DNA of 64,000 nucleotides from Cellulosimicrobium funkei (GTDB lineage Bacteria > Actinomycetota > Actinomycetes > Actinomycetales > Cellulomonadaceae): assembly GCF_001019615.1 (NCBI RefSeq), contig NZ_JNBQ01000016.1, positions 1 to 64,000 on the forward strand. Reading direction: 5' to 3'. Below are positions 40,080 through 49,474 of the stretch, piece after piece. The notes below the pieces were generated by a model. It was not told the origin of the DNA. It was given only the letters and a program-made list of their open reading frames with translations, and did not search any database. Both the position numbers and the translations under genes were made by a program. Position 1 is the stretch's first letter. Each line of letters starts with the position of its first letter.

Positions 40080-41113
40080 GAGCCGAGCTCCGCGGCCCGC
40101 TCACGCGCCTGCTCGAGGAGGTCGGCGCGGAAGATGCTCTCGACGTCCGCCTCGCCCTCGTACTCGAGCGTGCCGCGGTCGCGGAAGAACTGCTCCTGGG
40201 CGTGCACGTCCTCCCAGTCGATCTCGCCCGTCGGGTCCTGCTCCGTGAGCGCGAGCGACGTGAGCGTCTCGACGGGCAGCTCGGTGTACCGCGCGATGAT
40301 CTCCTGGTTCGCCGGGTCGTCCCAGCCGCCCGCCTCGAGCTCCGCGGCGGCGCGCAGGTACGCGGCCGTGAACGCGACGACCGCGTCGGGGTGCTCGTCG
40401 ACGTACTCGGTGCTGAACACCAGTGCGCCGAGCTCGGTGCCCGCGTGGTAGTCGATCGGGAGGATCTCGGAGGCGATGCCCTCGCTCTCCAGCGACGACG
40501 AGATGGGCTCGATCGACCAGGCGGCGTCGACGGAGCCGCCCACGAGCGCGGGACCCGTCTCGGGCGGGCCGACGTTGACGAGCTCGACGTCGTCGAGCGT
40601 GAGCCCGCCGGCCTCCAGCGCCTTGGCCACCGAGTAGATGCCGAAGCCGCCGTCGCCGGGGATGCCGACGCGGCTGCCGGCGACCTGCTCGATCGACGTG
40701 ATGCCGGAGTCGGCCGCGACGACGAACGGTGCCGGGTTCGGCCCGCTCTCCGGCACGCGCGAGACGCTCGCGATCACCGAGAGCGACGCGCCGGCCTCGG
40801 TGGCGTTGAACAGGCCCGCGCCCCACGTGGCGCCGCCGGCCGTGACGTTGTTCGTGCTGACGAGCTGGTAGGTCTCGCCGGACGTCCCGCCCTTGGCGAG
40901 GAGCTCGACGTCGACGCCCGCCTCCTCGAAGTACCCCTTGTCCTCCGCGAGGAAGAACGGCGCGTAGTCCGCGTAGGGGGAGTAGAGGAACGAGATCTTC
41001 GGCGCGGCGTCGTCCCCGCCGCCGGACGGGTCGCTCCCGCCCGCACAGCCCGCCAGGATCCCTGCCGCCGCGACGAGCGAGATGGTGATCGACGAGCGGC
41101 GTGAGATGGCCAT
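40076..41113 (-). CDS. ABC transporter substrate-binding lipoprotein (SsuA/NMT1-like)
   Basis: A 345-residue lipoprotein. The signal peptide ends in the lipobox ILAGC (Cys about 23). The mature chain has YADYAPFFLAEDKGYFEEAG, the usual opening of NMT1/SsuA-like proteins, then LVSTNNVTAGGATWGAGLF and VGGSVDAAWSIEP. GGAGG lies 5 bases before the ATG at 41113. It is the first gene of the importer set; the ligand is not known. Confidence 0.9.
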   Translation of the reverse strand: MAISRRSSITISLVAAAGILAGCAGGSDPSGGGDDAAPKISFLYSPYADYAPFFLAEDKGYFEEAGVDVELLAKGGTSGETYQLVSTNNVTAGGATWGAGLFNATEAGASLSVIASVSRVPESGPNPAPFVVAADSGITSIEQVAGSRVGIPGDGGFGIYSVAKALEAGGLTLDDVELVNVGPPETGPALVGGSVDAAWSIEPISSSLESEGIASEILPIDYHAGTELGALVFSTEYVDEHPDAVVAFTAAYLRAAAELEAGGWDDPANQEIIARYTELPVETLTSLALTEQDPTGEIDWEDVHAQEQFFRDRGTLEYEGEADVESIFRADLLEQARERAAELGS

Positions 41114-41161
41114 GAGTCCTCCTGGGTCTGACACACGAGCGAGCGCGTCGTGATGTGCTTG

Positions 41162-41178
41162 GCACTATGCGCTAGTGC
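41162..41178. promoter_or_regulatory. Inverted repeat in the importer promoter region
   Basis: GCACTA-tgcgc-TAGTGC is a perfect 6-bp inverted repeat 49 bases upstream of the binding-protein start, a good place for the GntR-family regulator of this block. No clear -35/-10 pair was found. Confidence 0.4.
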
Positions 41179-41252
41179 ATCAGTTGGCCCTAGCGCGACC
41201 CCGGATGTCTCGAATGTTGGGACGATGTAACGGCGGGCGGTCACCTGGCCCG

Positions 41253-41807
41253 TCACGTCCCCAGGATGTGCGCCTTCTGCTCCGTGAGCTCGGCGTCCGT
41301 GAGGACGCCCTGGTCGCGCAGCGCGGCGAGCTGGCGCAGCTGCGCGATCCGCACGTCCATCGCGTCGGCCGCGCGCCGCCCCGGCGTGGCGGGCGGCTCC
41401 GGGGGAGCGGCGGGCGGCGGGTCGTCGCCGGAGGCGGGTTCGCGCAGGCCGGAGGCCACGGCGAGCAGGTCGGCCAGGTCGGTGTCCCGGAGCCGGTAGG
41501 ACGTGAGCGACCCCGGGAGGGCGCGGCCGACGTCGCGCAGCATCTCCTGCACCAGCGCGCCCACGGGCCCGCGGACGACGACCTCGACGTCGGCCCGCTG
41601 CCCCGGCGTCGCGGTGCGCAGCTCGAGCAGGTCGAGGCCGAGCGCGGCGAGGCGCTGGAGCAGCCCGTACAGCGCTGCCTGGTCGCGCACCGTCGCCTCG
41701 AGCAGCGTGCACTCCGCCGTCCGGTGCACGCCCAGCTCGGCCAGGTCGGCCGCGGGGAGCGACAGAGGTCCCTGCACTGTCACCTCGACCATCGTCGTGC
41801 CGTCCAT
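41253..41807 (-). CDS. SHOCT domain protein
   Basis: A 184-residue protein. Residues 1-115 are an unassigned alpha/beta domain (MVEVTVQGPLSLPAADLAEL, TPGQRADVEVVVRGPVGAL). A Pro-rich linker leads to a C-terminal SHOCT helix pair (IAQLRQLAALRDQGVLTDAE). GAGAGG lies just before the ATG. SHOCT ends usually mediate oligomerisation. The function is unknown. Another SHOCT-like protein is divergent next to it. Confidence 0.75.
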   Translation of the reverse strand: MDGTTMVEVTVQGPLSLPAADLAELGVHRTAECTLLEATVRDQAALYGLLQRLAALGLDLLELRTATPGQRADVEVVVRGPVGALVQEMLRDVGRALPGSLTSYRLRDTDLADLLAVASGLREPASGDDPPPAAPPEPPATPGRRAADAMDVRIAQLRQLAALRDQGVLTDAELTEQKAHILGT

Positions 41808-41955
41808 GCGCCTCTCCTGGCTCGCCCACGTCGGACCAGGATGCGGGCGCGCGGGGAGGCGCGGATCACCCGGCGCGGGTGCCCCGGGGCCGGCGCGCCG
41901 GCGACTACCCCCGGCGGGTGAGCACGCGGACGGGCGGACGACCCACAGTGGGACC

Positions 41956-41974
41956 GTCACGGGACGTCCGTGAC
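41956..41974. promoter_or_regulatory. Inverted repeat before the SHOCT membrane-protein gene
   Basis: GTCACGG-gacgt-CCGTGAC has perfect 7-bp arms and ends 6 bases before the AGGAGG ribosome site of the next gene, where a leader hairpin or operator could control translation or transcription. Confidence 0.35.
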
Positions 41975-41993
41975 CCGACAGGAGGGGTGCTCG

Positions 41994-42377
41994 ATGGACG
42001 GCTTCTGGGACTGGTTCTGGCTCATGGTGTGGTGGTTCTTCTTCATCGCGTACCTCGTCGTGCTGTTCCAGATCGTCGCCGACCTGTTCCGCGACAAGGC
42101 GCTCAGCGGCTGGTGGAAGGCGCTGTGGATCATCGCGCTGATCTTCGTGCCCTACCTCTCGGCGCTGATCTACGTGATCGCCCGCGGGGGCGGCATGGCC
42201 GAGCGCCACGCCGAGGAGGACCGCGCGCGGCGCCAGGTCATGGACGACTACGTCCGGGCGACCGCGAGCACCGGCCGCTCACCGGCGAGCGAGATCGCGG
42301 ACGCGAAGGCGCTGTACGACGCCGGGACGATCGACGCCGACGAGTTCGCGCGCCTCAAGGCCCGGGCGCTCGCCTGA
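41994..42377 (+). CDS. Small membrane protein with SHOCT-like C-terminus
   Basis: A 127-residue protein. Two Trp-rich membrane segments (FWDWFWLMVWWFFFIAYLVV and LWIIALIFVPYLSALIYVIA) resemble the phospholipase D N-terminal (PLDc_N) anchor. The C-terminus (IADAKALYDAGTIDADEFAR) is SHOCT-like. AGGAGGGG precedes the ATG. It is 10 bases from the next gene, and probably in one operon with it. Confidence 0.8.
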   Translation: MDGFWDWFWLMVWWFFFIAYLVVLFQIVADLFRDKALSGWWKALWIIALIFVPYLSALIYVIARGGGMAERHAEEDRARRQVMDDYVRATASTGRSPASEIADAKALYDAGTIDADEFARLKARALA

Positions 42378-42387
42378 GGACCCCGTG

Positions 42388-43890
42388 ATGGCGGACGAGG
42401 GCGAGCGCACGACCGGCACCGGGACCGGCGCCGGCGAGGCGGCGGGAACGGGACCGGGCATCGGAACGGGCACCGGCGAGACGACGGGCGGCGAGACCGG
42501 CGACGTCGCGGCACGGCTCGCCGCGCTCGAGCGGGAGAACGCCGAGCTGCGGCGACGGCTCGCGGAGCGGCCGACGGCGGTGGACGGCGGGGCCGGGACG
42601 GGAACCGGGGCGAGCGGGGAGCCGCCGTCCGCCGTCCGCCGTCCGCGGCGCCGCCTGCGGGCCGTGGCGTGCGCGGTGCTCATCACGCTGGGGGCGCTCC
42701 TGGCCCCGCTGGGCGCGGTCTCGGCGTGGGCGCAGCGGGAGCTGACGGACACCGACCGCTACGTCGCGACGGTCGGTCCGCTCGCCGCGGACCCGGTCGT
42801 GCAGTCCGCCGTCGCGGGACGGCTCACGGAGGAGGTCATGTCCCGCATCGACGTCGGGGCGCTCGTCGACGACCTCGTCGGAGGGCTGGAGGAGCGGGAC
42901 GTCCCGCCGCGCGCCACCCAGGCGCTCGCTGCGCTCGAGGCACCCCTCCAGAGCGGCGTCGAGTCCCTGGTGCACGAGACCGCGACCCGGCTCGTCGAGA
43001 GCGACGCCTTCGAGGGCGCCTGGCTCCAGGCGAACCGCGTGGCGCACCAGCAGCTCGTCGCCGTCATGCGCGGCGAGGACGGCGACATCCTCCAGGTCGA
43101 CGACGGCCGCCTCAGCATCCAGCTCTCCGGTCTGATCGACCTGCTCAAGGAGCGGCTCGTCGACCGCGGGCTGGACGTCGCCGCCCGCATCCCGTCCGTC
43201 GACGCGACGTTCACCATCGCGCAGTCCGCGGAGCTCGTCATGCTCCAGAACCGGTACGCGCAGATCGTGACGCTCACGACGTGGCTGCCGTGGGTCGTGC
43301 TCGGCCTGCTCGCTGCCGGGGTCCTCGTCGCGAACCGTCGGTCGCGTGCGCTCGTCGTCGCCGGGCTCGCGCTGACGGGGGCGATGGTCGGGCTCGGCGT
43401 CGGGCTCGCGGTCGCGCGCGGCCTCTACCTCGGTGCGCTCTCCGGGCAGGTCCTGCGGCTCGACGCGGCCGAGGTCGTGTTCGACCAGGCCGTGGGGTAC
43501 CTGCGCCTCACGCTGCGCACCGTGGGGGTCCTCGGTCTCGTCGTCGCGCTCGCCGCGTACCTCGGCGGGCCGAGCGCGTCCGCGCGCAGCCTGCGCGCCG
43601 GGCTGGGGCGGGCGGGCGCCGCGGTGCGCGGGTGGGGCGAGGGGCGCGGGGTCTCCGCGGGCCCGGTCGGCGACTGGCTCGGACGGCACAAGGCCTTCGT
43701 GCGGGTCGTCGTCATCGGCGTCGCCGCTCTCGTCCTCCTCCTGGCCGGTTCCCTGACACCGGGCCTCGTGGTGGGCGTCGCGCTCGGCGCGGGGATCGTG
43801 CTCGTCATCGTCGAGATCCTCGCCCGACCGGCCGTCGTCGCCGACCCCACGGCCGCCGTGGCCCCGCCGTCCGGCGCGGGGCCGGCCTGA
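42388..43890 (+). CDS. Integral membrane protein with coiled coil
   Basis: A 500-residue protein. A Gly/Thr-rich N-terminus and a short coiled coil (VAARLAALERENAELRRRLA, about 39-60) precede a membrane segment near 95-115. A large extracytoplasmic domain (115-300; ELTDTDRYVATVGPLAADPV) follows, then four or five more membrane segments to about 480. This layout is common in actinobacterial proteins of unknown role. An ATG at 42388 is used; the GTG just before it is an alternative. Confidence 0.75.
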   Translation: MADEGERTTGTGTGAGEAAGTGPGIGTGTGETTGGETGDVAARLAALERENAELRRRLAERPTAVDGGAGTGTGASGEPPSAVRRPRRRLRAVACAVLITLGALLAPLGAVSAWAQRELTDTDRYVATVGPLAADPVVQSAVAGRLTEEVMSRIDVGALVDDLVGGLEERDVPPRATQALAALEAPLQSGVESLVHETATRLVESDAFEGAWLQANRVAHQQLVAVMRGEDGDILQVDDGRLSIQLSGLIDLLKERLVDRGLDVAARIPSVDATFTIAQSAELVMLQNRYAQIVTLTTWLPWVVLGLLAAGVLVANRRSRALVVAGLALTGAMVGLGVGLAVARGLYLGALSGQVLRLDAAEVVFDQAVGYLRLTLRTVGVLGLVVALAAYLGGPSASARSLRAGLGRAGAAVRGWGEGRGVSAGPVGDWLGRHKAFVRVVVIGVAALVLLLAGSLTPGLVVGVALGAGIVLVIVEILARPAVVADPTAAVAPPSGAGPA

Positions 43891-43939
43891 CGCGCGCGGC
43901 GTCTCGACGTTCCGTCGTGCGGTCTTCGGACCCCGGGCC

Positions 43940-43945
43940 TAGCCT
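43940..43945 (+). promoter_or_regulatory. -10 element for a likely leaderless regulator message
   Basis: TAGCCT ends 6 bases before the ATG at 43952 and no ribosome site is visible, so transcription probably starts at the ATG. No good -35 was found. Confidence 0.4.
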
Positions 43946-43951
43946 GCAGTC

Positions 43952-46615
43952 ATGGCCTCGGTCAAGCCACGTGCCGAGCGGACGGCGGTCGCGCGCGGCG
44001 CCGACGCCTCCGAGATACTGTGCGCCCGGACGTCGGTCCCGGAGCTCCCCGCGACGACGGTCGCGCGCCCCTCGGTCGAGACCCTCGTCGCCTCTGCGGT
44101 GACGCGGCGTCTGACGCTCGTGTCGGCCGGCCCGGGCTGGGGCAAGACGACTGCCGTGGCCCGGTGGGCGCGCTCTGCCACCGGCCCGCGGGTGGCCTGG
44201 TTGACGCTGGAGCCGTTCGACGACAAGCCGGCGGCGTTCTGGGCGGACGTCCTGTCCGCGCTGCGCGCCGCGGGCGCGGTGCCCCCGGGGCACCCGCTCG
44301 AGACGCTCGTCGTCCCGCCGCGGCTCTCGCCCGCGCTCCTGCGCCGGGTCCTCGCGGCCGTCGAGCAGCTGCCCGAGCCCGTCGTCCTCGTGCTCGACGA
44401 CTTCCACCACGCCGCGCGGCCCGACGTCGCGGCGACGGTCGACGACCTTCTGCGGTACCCGCTTCCCCTGCACCTCGTCCTCCTCACGCGCGTCGACCCG
44501 CTGGTCCGGCTCCAGCGGCTGCGAGCGCAGGGCGAGGTCGCCGAGGTCGGTGCCGCGGACCTCGCGTTCGACGCCCCGGCCGTCACGACGCTCGCCGCGG
44601 TCCACGGGAAGCCGCTCTCGGCGTCCGGAGCGGGGCGCGTCCTCGACGAGACGGGCGGCTGGGCGGTGGGCGTCCGCCTCCGGGTCGAGGCCGACGACGC
44701 CGCGAGCCGGGCACGCGCCGACCGCTCGGCGGCGGAGTTCCTCCTGGCGGAGGTCCTCGACGGCCAGGAACCGGCGACCCGCAGCTTCCTCCTGCGCACC
44801 AGCGTGACCTCGGCCGTGTGCCCGGACCTCGCGTCCGCGCTCGATCCCGGGGCACCGGCGGAGCGGCTGCTCCCCGGTCTCGCCGCGGCCGACGGGTTCG
44901 TCATGACGGCGGGCCAGGGCCGCACCTGGTACCGGTACCACCCGCTCCTGCGCGAGATGCTCCTGAGCCAGTTCCGGCTCGAGGACCCGTCCCGGCTGCG
45001 CGACGCGCACCGCGCGGCGGCGCGCTGGTTCGCACGGGACGGCGAGGCGCTACGGGCCCTCGAGCATGCGGCGGCGGCGGAGGACTGGCCGCTCGTGGGC
45101 GAGGTCTTCGTCGAGGGCGCGGCGGTGCAGCTCGCAGGACCACACCGCGAGACCGTCGCGGACACGCTGCGGCGCGTGCCGTACGCGACGATCGGGGTCG
45201 ACGCCCGCCTCCACCTGTGCGCGGGCGCGCTCGCGTACGTCGACGAGCGGTTCGACGCCGCCCGGCACCACGTCGAGACGGCCCGCGACCTCCTCGACCC
45301 CGTCGAGGAGCCCGCGGCTGCCGTGCTCCTGGGGCTGCTCGACGCCTCCGTCGCGCGCTCGACCGGCGACGTCCGGGGGATCGCGACGGCGGCCGGTGCA
45401 GCCCTCGCCGCAGCAGACGCGGCACCGTACCCGTTCCCCGCCCTCGACACCTACCGCGGACTCGCGCAGGCTCACCGTGCCGCGGGCCTCGCGTGGTGCT
45501 CGGTGGGCCCGGACCCGGTGACGTCGTCGTTCCCGCTCGCGCCGCCCCCGGGGCGCGAGGGGCGCGCGCCCCAGCTCTTCGTCCTCGGTGCGCGCGCGGC
45601 GGCGGCCCTCCACGCCGTCGCGGAGGGCCGGCTCGACGAAGGGGAGCGGCTCGCTCTGGCGGTCGTGACCGAGGCGGAGCCGCGCGGCTGGGACGGGTAC
45701 GCCCACGTGCGACCGGCCCACGCGGCACGCGCCTGGGTGCAATACCTGCGGGCCTCCGAAGAGGCCCTCGACCGGGAGCTCGCCCACGCCCTGGCGGCCG
45801 ACGCCGGAGGCCGCGAGCCGGCGTCCGTGGCGGCCGTCCGCCTCCTCCAGGCACTGGTGGCGGCGGACCGTGGGCACGCCGGTGCGGCACGCCACGCGCT
45901 GGTCGCGGCCGACCGTGCGCTCGGACCCGTCGCGGCGCCGCCTGTGCTCGCCGACCTGTGGGTCCGGGCGACCGCCGCGGTCCGCCTGCTCGACGACGGC
46001 ACGCAGCCCGCCCTCCCGGTGCGCGTGCGTCGGGAAGGCCTGGGCGCAGCGGCCGTCGTCGCGGTGTGCGGCGCACGCGAGCTGCTCACCACGGGGCGCA
46101 CCGGGGCTGCCCTGCGCGCCGTCGCGGGGCTGGCGGACGTGGAGGAGGGGGACGTGAGCACCCTCGTGCGCGTCGAGGCGGCCCTCGTCGAGGCGTCGGC
46201 GCTGGCCCGGGCGGGCACCCGCCGCGTGGAGGTCCCGCTGGCCCGCGCACTGGACCTCGCCGCCACGGAGCGTCTCGTCCGTCCTTTCCTGACGGTCGTG
46301 GTGCGCGAGCTGCGTCCGGCCCTCGCGCGCGCCGTCGCCGGGCGCGACGACGCGCTCGCCGTGCTGCTGCGCGCCCACCTCGACCCGGCGGACCGGGCGC
46401 CCGAGCCGACGCCGCTCGTCGAGCCCCTCACCGAGCGGGAGCTGGCGATCCTCGCGGTGCTGCCGTCGATGGCGAGCAACGTCGAGATCGCCGAGGACTT
46501 CTTCGTGTCGGTGAACACCGTGAAGGCGCACCTCAAGTCCGTCTACCGCAAGCTCGGCGTGAGCTCGCGCCGCGACGCCGTGCGTCGGGGCCGCGAGCTC
46601 GGCGTCGTGCCCTGA
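43952..46615 (+). CDS. LuxR-family (MalT/LAL-like) ATP-dependent regulator
   Basis: An 887-residue protein. The N-terminal STAND-type ATPase has a Walker A loop SAGPGWGKTTAV (about 58-69) and Walker B VVLVLDDFHH. A long helical, TPR-like middle (about 330-800) follows. The C-terminal LuxR helix-turn-helix is PLTERELAILAVLPSMASNV plus VNTVKAHLKSVYRKLG. MalT-type proteins oligomerise on binding an inducer and ATP. It has no obvious local target besides the flanking P-type ATPase gene, which is convergent. The message is probably leaderless. Confidence 0.9.
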   Translation: MASVKPRAERTAVARGADASEILCARTSVPELPATTVARPSVETLVASAVTRRLTLVSAGPGWGKTTAVARWARSATGPRVAWLTLEPFDDKPAAFWADVLSALRAAGAVPPGHPLETLVVPPRLSPALLRRVLAAVEQLPEPVVLVLDDFHHAARPDVAATVDDLLRYPLPLHLVLLTRVDPLVRLQRLRAQGEVAEVGAADLAFDAPAVTTLAAVHGKPLSASGAGRVLDETGGWAVGVRLRVEADDAASRARADRSAAEFLLAEVLDGQEPATRSFLLRTSVTSAVCPDLASALDPGAPAERLLPGLAAADGFVMTAGQGRTWYRYHPLLREMLLSQFRLEDPSRLRDAHRAAARWFARDGEALRALEHAAAAEDWPLVGEVFVEGAAVQLAGPHRETVADTLRRVPYATIGVDARLHLCAGALAYVDERFDAARHHVETARDLLDPVEEPAAAVLLGLLDASVARSTGDVRGIATAAGAALAAADAAPYPFPALDTYRGLAQAHRAAGLAWCSVGPDPVTSSFPLAPPPGREGRAPQLFVLGARAAAALHAVAEGRLDEGERLALAVVTEAEPRGWDGYAHVRPAHAARAWVQYLRASEEALDRELAHALAADAGGREPASVAAVRLLQALVAADRGHAGAARHALVAADRALGPVAAPPVLADLWVRATAAVRLLDDGTQPALPVRVRREGLGAAAVVAVCGARELLTTGRTGAALRAVAGLADVEEGDVSTLVRVEAALVEASALARAGTRRVEVPLARALDLAATERLVRPFLTVVVRELRPALARAVAGRDDALAVLLRAHLDPADRAPEPTPLVEPLTERELAILAVLPSMASNVEIAEDFFVSVNTVKAHLKSVYRKLGVSSRRDAVRRGRELGVVP

Positions 46616-46626
46616 GCCGACACGGG

Positions 46627-49368
46627 TCAGTCCCGGGACGTCGCAGGGGCCTCGGCGGGCGTCCGGTGCTTGTCCACCTGGCGCAGCACGAGCTTGCCGA
46701 GCTCCGCGAGGACGAGGAACCCGAGCGCGACGAGCGCGCACACGCCCCACTGGCCGCCGTCGAGGTCGACCGTGCCGAAGATCCGCTGCAGGCCGTCGAG
46801 GGTCGTGACGAGGAACGTCAGACCCAGCGACGCGAGCAGCAGCACGACGAACCGGCCGTTGGCGAGGGTCTCGAACGACAGGATGCTGGCCCGCGGGTCG
46901 CGCCACTCGAGCGCGGCGACGACGTGCAGGAGCGACATCGCGGTCAGACCCATCGTCGTCGCGACGGCCAGGTCGGCGTCGGCCTCGCCCCACGCCACGG
47001 CGACGAGCGAGCCGACGGCGATGAGCACGCCGCCCACGGCGAGCCGGACCCCGAGCCCGCGCCCGATGACCGGCTCGGTCGGCGGCCGGGGACGACGGCG
47101 CATGAGGCCGGGCGTCGCGGCGTCGAAGCCGAGACCGATCGCGAGCAGCACGTCGATCGCGAAGTTCACCCAGAGGATCTGCAGCGGCGTGAGCGGCGTG
47201 CCGCCCGCGACGGTGAAGATCCCGGCGCCCACGAACGTGAGGATGAAGCCCACGAGCACGACCATCTGGAAGCGGATGTACTTCATGAGGTTGTCGTAGA
47301 GCCCGCGACCTCCCTCGACGGCGGCCACGATGGTCGCGAAGTTGTCGTCGGTGAGGATCATCTCCGCGGCGTCCTTGGTCACCTCGGTGCCGGTGATGCC
47401 CATCGCGACGCCGATGTCCGCGCGCGTGAGCGCCGGGGCGTCGTTGACGCCGTCGCCGGTCATGGCCACGACGTCGCCCTTGCGCTTGAGCACGTCGACG
47501 AGGCGCACCTTGTCCTCGGGCGCGACGCGCGCGACGACGCCGATCTCCCCGACCTCCGCCTCCAGCTGGGCGTCGGACATCGCGGCGAACTCGGCACCGG
47601 TCAGCGCACGGCCCTCGATGCCGAGCTGCGCGGCGATCGCGGCCGCGGTGGTCACATGGTCGCCCGTGATCATCCGGACGCGGATGCCGGCGTCGCGGCA
47701 CTCCGCGATGGCGTCGCGCGCCTCCCGCCGCGGCGGGTCGACGATGCCGACGAGCGCGACCAGCTCGAGGTCGCGCACCGCGTCGAGGAGCTCTCCGGAC
47801 AGCTCGTCCCGACCGACGGTCCGTCGCGCGACCGCGAGCACGCGCATGCCCTCGCCCGCGAGCGCGTCGTTCTCGGCCACGACGCGCGCCCGGGCGTCGT
47901 CGTCGAGCGGCGCCGTCCCGCCGTCGGCGGTGAGGTAGCGGCTCGACCGGGCGAGCAGCACGTCCGGTGCGCCCTTGACGAAGCACGTGAGCGCGCCGTC
48001 GATGTCGTGGAACGTCGCCATGAACTTGTACGCGGCGTCGAACGGCACCTCCGCGACACGAGGGTGCTCGGCGCGCGTCTCCTCGACGTCGAGGCCTGCC
48101 TTCGCTGCCAGGACGACGACGGCGCCCTCGGTGGGGTCGCCGATGCACTCGCCGTCGCGCACGACGGCGTCGCTCGCGAGCGCCAGGGGCAGCGCGACGG
48201 GCTCGAGCGGGACGTCCGTCGAGCCGGCGGCCGCGAGGATGCGCCCGGTCGTCGAGTAGCCCTCGCCGTCGACGGAGAACCGGCGTCCGGCGAGCACCAG
48301 CCGGCGCGCCGTCATCTGGTTGAGCGTGAGGGTCCCGGTCTTGTCCGAGCAGATGGCGGACGTCGAGCCGAGCGTCTCGACCGACTTGAGGCGCTTGACG
48401 ATCGCGCCCTCCTCGGCGAGCCGGCGCGTGCCGAGCGACAGCAGCATGGTCACCACGGCGGGAAGGCCCGTCGGGATCGCGGCGATCGCGAGGCTGATGC
48501 CGACCACGAACAGGCTGTCGAAGTCCTCGCCGCGCACCAGGCCCAGGACCACCACGACGACGAGGGCGACGGCCGCCATGACCGTGATGATCACGGTGAT
48601 GCGGTCGAGCTGGCGCGTGAGCGGGGTCTTGTCCTGCTCGACGCCGCTGAGCATCCCGGAGATGCGGCCCACCTCGGTCGTCATGCCCGTCGCCGTGACG
48701 ACCATCTCGCCGCGCCCGCGCGTCACCTGCGAGTTCATGTACGCCATGTCGGTGCGGTCCCCGAGCGGAGCGTCGTCCGCGACGACCGTCTCGACGCCCT
48801 TGGCGACCGGGGTGCTCTCGCCCGTGAGGCCGGCCTCCTCGATCTCCAGCGACGCCGCGACGAGAAGCCGCCCGTCGGCCGGGATCTTGCTCCCCGCCTC
48901 GAAGCCGACGACGTCGCCCGGCACGAGCTCCTCTGCGGGCACCTGCTCCTGCCGGCCGTCGCGTCGCACCGTGGCCGTCATGACGAGCATCTGCTGCAGC
49001 GCCGCGACGCTCTGGGCGGCCTTGCCCTCCTGGTGCAGGCCCATGAGCGCGTTGAGCACGGTGAGCCCGAGGACGACGACGCCCGTCGTGACGTCGCCGA
49101 GCGCGATGATGCTGACCACCGCCGCCCCGACGAGGACGAGCTGCATGAGGTCCCGGTACTGGCGCAGGAACGCCTGCCACGGCTTCTCCTTGCGCTCCTC
49201 CGCGAGCGCGTTGGGCCCGTACCGGGCGCGCCGCTCGGCGACCTGCGCCGACGTCAGCCCGACCGCCGGGTCGACGTCGAGCGCCGCGCACACGGCCTCC
49301 GTCGAGGCGGTGTGCCACGGGCCCGTGGCGGGAGGGACCTGCTGTCGGGGGATCTGCGCAGCCGTCAT
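46627..49368 (-). CDS. Cation-translocating P-type ATPase (type II-like)
   Basis: A 913-residue ion pump. It has the N-terminal cation ATPase domain, TGES (actuator), phosphorylation motif CSDKTGTLTLNQ, KGAPDVLL, and hinge MTGDGVNDAPAL, with about ten membrane segments. The membrane-4 motif reads IPTGLPAVV, where calcium pumps have IPEGLP, so a calcium-site glutamate is a threonine. Membrane 6 retains NFAID. The ion is therefore uncertain. The ATG at 49368 follows GAGGAGC. It stands alone, convergent with the LuxR-type regulator. Confidence 0.9.
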   Translation of the reverse strand: MTAAQIPRQQVPPATGPWHTASTEAVCAALDVDPAVGLTSAQVAERRARYGPNALAEERKEKPWQAFLRQYRDLMQLVLVGAAVVSIIALGDVTTGVVVLGLTVLNALMGLHQEGKAAQSVAALQQMLVMTATVRRDGRQEQVPAEELVPGDVVGFEAGSKIPADGRLLVAASLEIEEAGLTGESTPVAKGVETVVADDAPLGDRTDMAYMNSQVTRGRGEMVVTATGMTTEVGRISGMLSGVEQDKTPLTRQLDRITVIITVMAAVALVVVVVLGLVRGEDFDSLFVVGISLAIAAIPTGLPAVVTMLLSLGTRRLAEEGAIVKRLKSVETLGSTSAICSDKTGTLTLNQMTARRLVLAGRRFSVDGEGYSTTGRILAAAGSTDVPLEPVALPLALASDAVVRDGECIGDPTEGAVVVLAAKAGLDVEETRAEHPRVAEVPFDAAYKFMATFHDIDGALTCFVKGAPDVLLARSSRYLTADGGTAPLDDDARARVVAENDALAGEGMRVLAVARRTVGRDELSGELLDAVRDLELVALVGIVDPPRREARDAIAECRDAGIRVRMITGDHVTTAAAIAAQLGIEGRALTGAEFAAMSDAQLEAEVGEIGVVARVAPEDKVRLVDVLKRKGDVVAMTGDGVNDAPALTRADIGVAMGITGTEVTKDAAEMILTDDNFATIVAAVEGGRGLYDNLMKYIRFQMVVLVGFILTFVGAGIFTVAGGTPLTPLQILWVNFAIDVLLAIGLGFDAATPGLMRRRPRPPTEPVIGRGLGVRLAVGGVLIAVGSLVAVAWGEADADLAVATTMGLTAMSLLHVVAALEWRDPRASILSFETLANGRFVVLLLASLGLTFLVTTLDGLQRIFGTVDLDGGQWGVCALVALGFLVLAELGKLVLRQVDKHRTPAEAPATSRD

Positions 49369-49474
49369 CGTGGGCTCCTCTCCGGCGCTCGTCACCACGG
49401 TCGCAGCGGACCCGGGGCAGAGCCTCACCCGTCGGGGGTGAACGCGGCGCACCGGCCACGGGCGGGAACCTCGG

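Noticed and set aside
45050-49459. 1469-residue minus-strand open frame
   Set aside because: Shadow of the P-type ATPase in another frame continuing into antisense of the LuxR gene.
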